Assembly: GCA_946482495.1 (NCBI GenBank)
Contig: CAMLRV010000079.1
Coordinates: 1-9,343 of the forward strand
Direction: 5' to 3'
Source of the DNA: an uncultured Flavobacteriia bacterium
GTDB lineage: Bacteria > Bacteroidota > Bacteroidia > Flavobacteriales > Flavobacteriaceae
Length of the DNA stretch: 9,343 bases
In this document: positions 1-5,709 of the stretch, in pieces
Layout: every line of letters begins with the position of its first letter
Numbering within the stretch: position 1 is the stretch's first letter
Translations under genes and position numbers: made by a program
The notes under the pieces: generated by a model
Databases searched by the model: none
What the model was told of the DNA's origin: nothing
What the model saw: only the letters and a program-made list of their open reading frames with translations

Positions 1-1129
1 TAGATTAAATAGTGTTCAGGAATACTATTTTTCAAGAAAATTAAAAGAAGTGAATAAGTTGGTTAATGAAGGGAAGCCTATCTTGAATATGGGAGTGGGT
101 AGTCCGGATTGTGCGCCTTCAGATAAGGTAATGTTAGCCATTCAAAAAGCATTGTTTGATATTAAAGCGCATGAATATCAAAATTATCAAGGCTTACCAG
201 AATTGCGAATGGAAATGGCAAATTTTTATAAAACTCAATTTGAGGTTGTTCTAAATCCAGAAACAGAAATTTTACCATTAATGGGTTCGAAAGAAGGAAT
301 TATGCATATTTCTATGGCTTTTTTAAATGAAGGTGATGAAGTACTAATTCCAAATCCAGGTTATCCAACATACCAAGCTGTAACAGAATTGGTTGGCGCA
401 AATGCTATTTTTTATGATTTAAAAGAATCGAATAATTGGGAACCCGATTTTGAAATATTGGAAAAACAAGATTTATCGAAAGTGAAACTAATGTGGGTAA
501 GTTATCCGCATATGCCAACAGGTGCAAGAGGTAATGTTAATTTGTTAAAACGATTGATTGCTTTTGCTAAAAAACATCAAATTTTATTAGTAAATGATAA
601 CCCATACAGTTTTGTTCTGAATGACGAACCGTTGTCTTTATTACAAATTGAAGGCGCTAAAGAGCTGGTTTTAGAATTAAATTCGTTAAGTAAAACTTTC
701 AATATGGCTGGTTGGCGAGTAGGAATGGTGAGTGGTGATGCTTCTTTAATTGCTGCAGTTTTGAAAGTAAAAAGTAATATGGATAGCGGCATGTTTTACG
801 GTATTCAAAAAGGTGCCATTGAAGCTCTAAAATCTGGAAGAGAATGGTTTGAAGATTTAAATGTTATGTATAAAAGAAGACGTGATTTGGTTTTTCAATT
901 GGCAGATCAATTAGGTTGTACTTATGATGATAAAGGCGTTGGATTGTTCGTTTGGGCGAAAATTCCTAAAGAAGAAATATCATCTGAAAGTTTTGTAAAT
1001 AAGCTTTTGTTAGAAAAAAACTTATTTGTGGTGCCTGGAACAATTTTTGGAACAAATGGTGAAAATTATATTCGTTTTTCGCTTTGTGTTTCGGAAGAAA
1101 AAATTAAAGAATTATTAAATAAATTATAA
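1..1129 (+). CDS. PLP-dependent aminotransferase, class I/II (partial, 5' end outside window)
   Basis: Aminotransferase of fold type I, probably acting on an aromatic or other amino acid (substrate inferred from its DAHP synthase/chorismate mutase neighbour). The reading frame is open to the left edge: codons from position 2 read RLNSVQEYYFSRKLKEV before the GTG at 50, and that stretch looks like a normal aminotransferase N-terminus, so GTG 50 is not a real start. Counting from GTG 50 as residue 1, visible motifs are the cofactor-phosphate region GSKEGI (79-84), PNPGYPTY (101-108), SYPHMPTGA (151-159), the PLP-contacting NDNPYS (182-187), the Schiff-base lysine K215 in SLSKTFNMAGWRVG, and the C-terminal carboxylate-binding arginine in NYIRFSL. 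Only a few N-terminal residues appear to be missing. It ends 30 bases before the DAHP synthase gene. The exact substrate cannot be read from the sequence. Confidence 0.93.
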   Translation, partial: RLNSVQEYYFSRKLKEVNKLVNEGKPILNMGVGSPDCAPSDKVMLAIQKALFDIKAHEYQNYQGLPELRMEMANFYKTQFEVVLNPETEILPLMGSKEGIMHISMAFLNEGDEVLIPNPGYPTYQAVTELVGANAIFYDLKESNNWEPDFEILEKQDLSKVKLMWVSYPHMPTGARGNVNLLKRLIAFAKKHQILLVNDNPYSFVLNDEPLSLLQIEGAKELVLELNSLSKTFNMAGWRVGMVSGDASLIAAVLKVKSNMDSGMFYGIQKGAIEALKSGREWFEDLNVMYKRRRDLVFQLADQLGCTYDDKGVGLFVWAKIPKEEISSESFVNKLLLEKNLFVVPGTIFGTNGENYIRFSLCVSEEKIKELLNKL

Positions 1130-1135
1130 AAGGAA

Positions 1136-1143
1136 TACCTTTG
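1136..1143 (+). promoter_or_regulatory. Bacteroidetes-type -7 promoter motif before DAHP synthase/chorismate mutase
   Basis: TACCTTTG matches the Bacteroidetes -7 consensus TAnnTTTG exactly and ends 16 bases before the ATG at 1160, in the only gap between two aromatic metabolism genes. A convincing -33 TTG is not present at the usual 17-23 base distance; only TTA at 1112-1114 lies there. If used, the transcript leader would be about ten bases or less. Suggestive only, since an eight-base degenerate motif can occur by chance in AT-rich DNA. Confidence 0.4.
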
Positions 1144-1159
1144 TAAAAGAATGTAAATT

Positions 1160-2245
1160 ATGGAAATTACAAAAGAACATAAGCAATGGTTGGTAGATTT
1201 TAATTTGAATCATCCATTAGTTATTGCTGGGCCATGTAGTGCAGAAACAGAAGAACAAGTACTAAAAATTGCACACGAATTAAAAAATTCTGATGTGTCT
1301 GTTTTTCGTGCCGGAATTTGGAAACCAAGAACGCGTCCGGGTGGATTTGAAGGAATCGGTGAAGTTGGATTAAAATGGATGCAAAAAGCTAAAGCAGAAA
1401 CAGGTTTGCTTATGGCTACTGAGGTAGCAAATGCGCAACATGTGAAACTGGCTTTAGAACATGATATTGATGTGTTGTGGATTGGCGCACGTACTACTGT
1501 AAATCCATTTGCAGTTCAAGAAATTGCAGATGCTTTGCAAAATACAGATAAAATTGTTTTGATAAAAAACCCTGTAAACCCAGATTTATCTCTGTGGATT
1601 GGTGGTGTTGAACGTTTGTATAACGCTGGTATAAAGAAATTAGGCGTAATTCATAGAGGATTTTCAACTTATGAAAAAACAAAATTTCGTAATAATCCCG
1701 AATGGCAAATTGCCATCGATTTGCAAAATAAATTTCCAAATTTAGCTTTAATCTGTGATCCTTCTCATATTACTGGAAAACGTGATATGATTCAGGAAGT
1801 GTCACAACAAGCACTGGATTTAAATTATGACGGTTTAATGATTGAAACGCATATTGATCCAGATAATGCTTGGAGCGATGCGGCGCAACAAGTTACGCCA
1901 GATACTTTGAAGCAAATATTTGTTGATTTAAAAATGCGAAAAGAAACTGATGAAAATGCCGAATGGAACAAAGCGATGGCATTACAACGTGCTTATATCG
2001 ATGAATTAGACACGAAACTGTTAGAAATTTTAGGAAAACGTATGAAGCTGGCTGAAAAAATTGGTCAACTGAAAAAAGAAAAAAATGTGGCAATTTTACA
2101 AAACAAACGTTGGAATGAAATTTTAGGAAGAATGATTTTAGACGGTGAAGAAAAAGGTTTAACAGAAGAATTTGTACTGAAAATCTATAAAGCTATTCAT
2201 CAAGAAAGTATTGCGCATCAAGAGAAAATTATTAATAAAAAATAA
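1160..2245 (+). CDS. Bifunctional 3-deoxy-7-phosphoheptulonate synthase / chorismate mutase
   Basis: The cytosolic N-terminal domain condenses PEP and erythrose 4-phosphate to DAHP, the first step of the shikimate pathway. The C-terminal domain converts chorismate to prephenate for Phe and Tyr. The DAHP synthase part (about residues 1-262) is of the type I-beta/KDSA-like kind: IAGPCSAET (22-30), FRAGIWKPRTRPGG (49-62), IGART (108-112), KNPVNP (136-141), IHRGFS (164-169), DPSHITGKRD (200-209) and ETHIDPDNAWSDA (229-241). Metal ligands by family spacing are C26, H203, E229 and D240. The AroQ-type mutase domain (about 270-355) shows R277, R294 and K305, matching R11, R28 and K39 of the E. coli enzyme. 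The 361-residue fusion is the Bacteroidetes architecture characterised in Prevotella, where prephenate regulates the synthase; similar control here is inference. The start at 1160 gives a full N-terminus. Confidence 0.96.
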   Translation: MEITKEHKQWLVDFNLNHPLVIAGPCSAETEEQVLKIAHELKNSDVSVFRAGIWKPRTRPGGFEGIGEVGLKWMQKAKAETGLLMATEVANAQHVKLALEHDIDVLWIGARTTVNPFAVQEIADALQNTDKIVLIKNPVNPDLSLWIGGVERLYNAGIKKLGVIHRGFSTYEKTKFRNNPEWQIAIDLQNKFPNLALICDPSHITGKRDMIQEVSQQALDLNYDGLMIETHIDPDNAWSDAAQQVTPDTLKQIFVDLKMRKETDENAEWNKAMALQRAYIDELDTKLLEILGKRMKLAEKIGQLKKEKNVAILQNKRWNEILGRMILDGEEKGLTEEFVLKIYKAIHQESIAHQEKIINKK

Positions 2246-2250
2246 AATTG

Positions 2251-2258
2251 TATTTTTG
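2251..2258 (+). promoter_or_regulatory. Possible -7 promoter motif before rsgA
   Basis: TATTTTTG fits the Bacteroidetes -7 consensus TAnnTTTG. It lies five bases after the DAHP synthase/chorismate mutase stop and 52 bases before the rsgA start. No TTG is found at the expected -33 spacing. If functional, it would start a leader of roughly 45 bases that contains the hairpin at 2270-2291. Confidence 0.33.
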
Positions 2259-2269
2259 AACTGAATTTT

Positions 2270-2291
2270 GAGTTAAAACAAATTTTAACTC
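2270..2291 (+). promoter_or_regulatory. Perfect 9-bp inverted repeat in the rsgA upstream gap
   Basis: GAGTTAAAA (2270-2278) and TTTTAACTC (2283-2291) are exact reverse complements around a CAAA loop. Only two of the nine pairs are G-C, so an RNA hairpin would be weak. No U-run follows, so it does not look like a standard intrinsic terminator. It could be a weak 3' end for the upstream gene, a leader hairpin for rsgA, or a DNA-binding site. Confidence 0.4.
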
Positions 2292-2306
2292 CTAACTTCT
2301 AAATTA
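2286..2306 (+). repeat. Short imperfect heptamer tandem repeat before rsgA
   Basis: Three consecutive seven-base units, TAACTCC, TAACTTC and TAAATTA, run up to four bases before the rsgA ATG. The first unit overlaps the right arm of the inverted repeat. The third unit is degenerate. It may be only low-complexity drift. Confidence 0.35.
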
Positions 2307-2310
2307 AAAA

Positions 2311-3291
2311 ATGACAGGAACCGTTTATAAATCTACCGGAAGCTGGTATTACGTAAAATCAACTGAAAACAAATTTTACAATTGTCGTATCAAAGGTAAA
2401 TTCCGAATGAAAGGTATAAAAAGTACCAATCCAATTGCGGTAGGTGATATCGTGGATTTTGATTTGGACGAAACGGTTGATGAAGTAAACGGAATCATTA
2501 CAGAAATTCACGATCGCAAAAATTATATCGTTCGTAAATCGGTAAACTTATCGAAACAAACGCATATTATTGCTTCAAATATTGATATTTGTTTCTTAAT
2601 TGTAACCATTAATAATCCGGTAACTACAACAAGTTTTATCGATAGATTTTTAGTTACTGCCAAAGCATACGGTATCGAAGCGGTTATTATATTTAATAAA
2701 ATTGATACTTTTGATGAGGCCACTTTAGATGAACAGTTGTATTTGCAACATATTTATTCTGAAATTGGTTACCAATGTTTGCGAGTTTCTGCAACAGACA
2801 ACAAAGGAATTTCTGAATTGATGGAATTAATGAAAGGAAAAGTCTCTATGTTTTCTGGTCATTCTGGTGTTGGAAAATCGACATTAGTGAACGCCATCGA
2901 GCCAACATTAAATTTAAAAACAAAAGAAATTTCGAATACTCACGCTCAAGGGCAACATACTACTACATTTGCGGAAATGTTCGATTTATCTAATGATATT
3001 CGTATTATTGACACACCAGGAATTAGAGGTTTTGGTGTGGTTGATATGGAAAAACAAGAAATTTCAGATTATTTTCCTGAGTTTTTTGCAATCAAACACA
3101 ATTGTAAATTCAATAATTGTTTGCATAAAGACGAACCAAAATGCGCTATCAAAGAAGCATTGGAAAGAGATGAAATCACTTGGTCACGTTATAATAGTTA
3201 TCTTAAAATTTTAGAAGGTGACGAAGAACATTATAGAAATGACATCTATGACGAAGACCGAAAAGCAAGTGATGAAACTAGAAAAAATTAG
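2311..3291 (+). CDS. rsgA: Ribosome small subunit-dependent GTPase A
   Basis: A circularly permuted GTPase that binds the 30S subunit and acts as a late maturation checkpoint, with GTP hydrolysis stimulated by the ribosome. Domains in order: an N-terminal OB-fold (about 1-75), then a GTPase domain in G4-G5-G1-G2-G3 order, with NKID (129-132), SATDNKG (160-166), the P-loop GHSGVGKST (183-191), GQHTTT (214-219) and DTPG (234-237). A C-terminal zinc-binding module has ligands C265, C270, H272 and C278 (C-x4-C-x-H-x5-C). At 326 residues it has the usual family length, and all motifs are intact. The tail after about residue 303 is highly charged and probably disordered. The ATG at 2311 gives a complete OB-fold. 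It has its own 65-base upstream gap with a promoter-like motif, so it may be transcribed separately from the aromatic gene. Confidence 0.97.
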   Translation: MTGTVYKSTGSWYYVKSTENKFYNCRIKGKFRMKGIKSTNPIAVGDIVDFDLDETVDEVNGIITEIHDRKNYIVRKSVNLSKQTHIIASNIDICFLIVTINNPVTTTSFIDRFLVTAKAYGIEAVIIFNKIDTFDEATLDEQLYLQHIYSEIGYQCLRVSATDNKGISELMELMKGKVSMFSGHSGVGKSTLVNAIEPTLNLKTKEISNTHAQGQHTTTFAEMFDLSNDIRIIDTPGIRGFGVVDMEKQEISDYFPEFFAIKHNCKFNNCLHKDEPKCAIKEALERDEITWSRYNSYLKILEGDEEHYRNDIYDEDRKASDETRKN

Positions 3292-3298
3292 CCAAATT

Positions 3299-3336
3299 TT
3301 GTCATTCTGTCTCGTTTTTTAACGAGATCAGAATCT
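3299..3336 (+). repeat. Imperfect palindrome (REP-like element) between rsgA and dtd
   Basis: A strong stem-loop spans 3304-3334. ATTCTG (3304-3309) pairs with CAGAAT (3329-3334), and TCTCGTT (3310-3316) pairs with AACGAGA (3321-3327), with one bulged T at 3328 and a TTTT loop. This gives 13 base pairs. The outer part, GTCATTCTG at the left and CAGAATCT at the right, resembles a palindromic element I recall as dispersed in many Bacteroidetes genomes (GTCATTCTG...AGAATCT). No U-run follows, so a classical terminator is less likely, though it could stabilise or end the rsgA transcript. The dispersed-repeat identity is from memory and was not searched. Confidence 0.6.
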
Positions 3337-3357
3337 AATAAATTAATTGTTTACTTA

Positions 3358-3810
3358 ATGAGAATAGTTATTCAACGTGTTTCTGAAGCTTCAGTTACAA
3401 TTGAACAAAAAATAGTTGCACAAATTAATCAAGGTCTTTTAATTTTAGTAGGAATTGAAGAAATTGATACACTTGAAGATGTCAATTGGTTGGTTTCAAA
3501 AATTGTAAATCTTCGCATTTTCGGTGATGAAAATGAGGTGATGAACCTTTCTGTAAAAGATGTAAATGGCGATATTATCGTAGTAAGTCAATTCACTTTA
3601 CACGCTTCAACTAAAAAGGGAAACAGACCAAGTTATATTAAAGCTGCCAAACCAGATTTTGCTATTCCAATGTATGAAACTTTCGTAAAGCAATTGGAAA
3701 TTGAGTTAGGTAAAAAAGTACAAACTGGTCAATTTGGCGCCGACATGAAAGTAGGTTTAATTAACGACGGACCTGTTACCATAATTATAGATAGTAAAAA
3801 TAAAGAATAG
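3358..3810 (+). CDS. dtd: D-aminoacyl-tRNA deacylase
   Basis: A cytosolic homodimeric editing enzyme that hydrolyses D-amino acids (and misacylated glycine) from tRNA, keeping D-residues out of proteins. The two DTD signatures that form the active site across the dimer are both present: SQFTL (77-81) and NDGPVT (136-141), with the Gly-Pro pair of canonical DTD. The N-terminus MRIVIQRVSEASV matches the usual family start, which supports the ATG at 3358, and the length of 150 residues is standard. The internal KKGNRPSY segment (86-93) is also family-typical. A 66-base gap with the palindrome precedes it, and the next gene begins one base after its TAG, so it probably heads the downstream transcription unit. 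No promoter motif was recognised in front of it. Confidence 0.97.
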   Translation: MRIVIQRVSEASVTIEQKIVAQINQGLLILVGIEEIDTLEDVNWLVSKIVNLRIFGDENEVMNLSVKDVNGDIIVVSQFTLHASTKKGNRPSYIKAAKPDFAIPMYETFVKQLEIELGKKVQTGQFGADMKVGLINDGPVTIIIDSKNKE

Positions 3811-3811
3811 T

Positions 3812-5695
3812 ATGAGAATCGCTTTTTTAATTATTTTTTTAGGAATCAATTTTGTCAATAGTCAAAATATTAAAATTCCAGTGATAACTCCAGAACAAAA
3901 AGAAAATGCCAATACAGTTAAAATTTCGGATTATCAAACTGTTGAATATAAAAGCTTTAATAAAGTAAATGTTTATAGCAAATATGTTGTTTTAGTGTAT
4001 AACGAAATTGGTTTTAATCATATTGATTTATCTGAAAACTACGATAAATCAAGAAAAATTAAAAAACTGAATGTGAACATTTACAATACATTTGGAGGGA
4101 AAGTTAAGCAATTTAGTAAAGCCGATTTTAAAGATAGGAGTTTGTTGGATAACGCAACTATGTTTTCAGACGATAGAGTGTTGTATTTAGATTATACACC
4201 AACTGTTTATCCATTTGTTTTAGAATATGAATTTGAAACAGAATCAGTAAATACAGCTTTTTTAAATAGTTGGTCTCCAATATCTAATTTGAACGAAACA
4301 GTTCTAGAGTCAACTTTAGAAATTATCAAAAATCCAGCTTGTAATGTTAATTTGAAGCTTCAAAAATTAGAAGAATATGCTGTAGAAAAGATAGAATCCG
4401 CTTCGAAGACTACATTTACGGCTAAAAATATAATGGCAATTAAGCCGGAGAATAATTCTGATTACTCTAAAGAGTTTCCAATAGTAAAAATGTATTTAAC
4501 AAAAGCTTCTTTAGAAGGATATGAGTTAAATATGGGTTCATGGAACGAATTTGGTAAAATGTATTATGATTATTTTATAAAAGATAATAGTACTATTTCA
4601 GACAAAACCAAGTTGAAATTAGATAATATCATTACCACAAACGATTCTAAATTGGATAAAATCAAAAAGATTTATAAATATGTTCAAGATAACACCAGAT
4701 ATGTTAGTATACAAGTAGGTGTTGGTGGATGGAAACCAATGGAAGTTTCTGATGTGGAAAAATATGGTTACGGCGATTGTAAAGCGTTGAGTAATTATGC
4801 TCGTGCTATTCTTAAAGCTTACGATATCGAGTCATATTATACCGTTATTTATGGTGGAGATAGAAAAAAAATGGATGAAGATATTGTTTCCATGCAAGGA
4901 AATCATGTAATTTTAACTGTGCCAAATAATGGTAATTATATTTTCTTAGAATGTACAAGTCAAACGAATCCGTTTTCCTATTTAAGTGATTTTACATCAA
5001 ATAGGAATGCTTTATTAATAAAGCCAGATGGAGGTGAAGTTGTAAATACCACTTTTTATAAAACAGAAAATAATACACAAATAACGAAATCAAAAGTATC
5101 CGTTTTAGAAAATGGTACCATTTCAGGAAATGCAGAAATTGTTTCTAAAGATATTCAATACAATAACGTATCTAATTTAGAATCAAAAAGTTTAAAAGAA
5201 CAAACAGATTATTATAAAAATCACTTTGGGCATTTAAATAATTTAATGCTTTCTAATTTAAAATTGAATAACAATAAAGAGTCTTTTTCTTTTGCGGAAA
5301 CCTTTAGTTTTAAAGCTGATAATTATTATGAACGAGCTGGAAATTCGGTTATTTTGCCATTAAATGTGTTGAATAGATTTTCAAATATTCCGCTAAAATA
5401 TAGAAATAAGAAATTTTCTTTTGAAATTGAATATGGTTACATCGATACAGATGAAATAGAAATTATATTACCACAAAATTTTTCAATTACGCAATTACCA
5501 GAAAAAATGGTTTTGAAAGAAAAATTTGGCGAGTATACTGCAAGTGTGATTAATGAAAATGGGAAATTAATTTATAAAAGGAAATTAGTAGTTTATGATG
5601 GTGTTTATCCAAAAGAAGATTACGAAACTTATAGAAAATTTAAAGAACAAATTAGTAAATCGGATAACTTAAAAATATTAATTGACGTCAAATAA
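3812..5695 (+). CDS. Exported DUF3857 / transglutaminase-like protein, catalytic triad present
   Basis: A predicted exported protein of 627 residues; its biological role is unknown. The N-terminus (1-18, MRIAFLIIFLGINFVNSQ) is a signal peptide without a lipobox cysteine, so a periplasmic location is expected. A DUF3857-type beta-rich domain covers about 45-230. A papain-like transglutaminase core follows at about 270-400: YKYVQDNTRYVSIQ (288-301), C323 in YGDCKAL, H365 in NHVILTV and the acidic residue E380 in LECTSQ. The remaining region to 627 is beta-rich and resembles the DUF3858-like tail of this family. The Cys-His-acid arrangement suggests an active thiol protease, transglutaminase or related acyl transferase; substrate unknown. 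The TAG of dtd is one base upstream, which implies translational coupling. The next gene, 14 bases downstream, is a divergent paralogue. Confidence 0.88.
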   Translation: MRIAFLIIFLGINFVNSQNIKIPVITPEQKENANTVKISDYQTVEYKSFNKVNVYSKYVVLVYNEIGFNHIDLSENYDKSRKIKKLNVNIYNTFGGKVKQFSKADFKDRSLLDNATMFSDDRVLYLDYTPTVYPFVLEYEFETESVNTAFLNSWSPISNLNETVLESTLEIIKNPACNVNLKLQKLEEYAVEKIESASKTTFTAKNIMAIKPENNSDYSKEFPIVKMYLTKASLEGYELNMGSWNEFGKMYYDYFIKDNSTISDKTKLKLDNIITTNDSKLDKIKKIYKYVQDNTRYVSIQVGVGGWKPMEVSDVEKYGYGDCKALSNYARAILKAYDIESYYTVIYGGDRKKMDEDIVSMQGNHVILTVPNNGNYIFLECTSQTNPFSYLSDFTSNRNALLIKPDGGEVVNTTFYKTENNTQITKSKVSVLENGTISGNAEIVSKDIQYNNVSNLESKSLKEQTDYYKNHFGHLNNLMLSNLKLNNNKESFSFAETFSFKADNYYERAGNSVILPLNVLNRFSNIPLKYRNKKFSFEIEYGYIDTDEIEIILPQNFSITQLPEKMVLKEKFGEYTASVINENGKLIYKRKLVVYDGVYPKEDYETYRKFKEQISKSDNLKILIDVK

Positions 5696-5709
5696 AAATC
5701 AACCAACAT

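Noticed and set aside
50..52. GTG as start codon of the aminotransferase
   Set aside because: The frame is open upstream to position 2 and encodes a family-like N-terminus, so the gene enters from outside the window.
577..792. Minus-strand frame inside the aminotransferase, and similar ones at 1494-1739, 1893-2093, 2523-2723 and 5973-6167
   Set aside because: All are antisense to well-supported genes and lack motifs; they are expected by chance in opposite frames.
2969..3214. 81-codon plus-strand frame inside rsgA
   Set aside because: It overlaps the GTPase G3 and zinc-binding regions in another frame and has no independent support.
3304..3334. Classical intrinsic terminator after rsgA
   Set aside because: The stem is good but is followed by CTAATAAATT rather than a U-run, so termination is possible but not supported by the usual signature.
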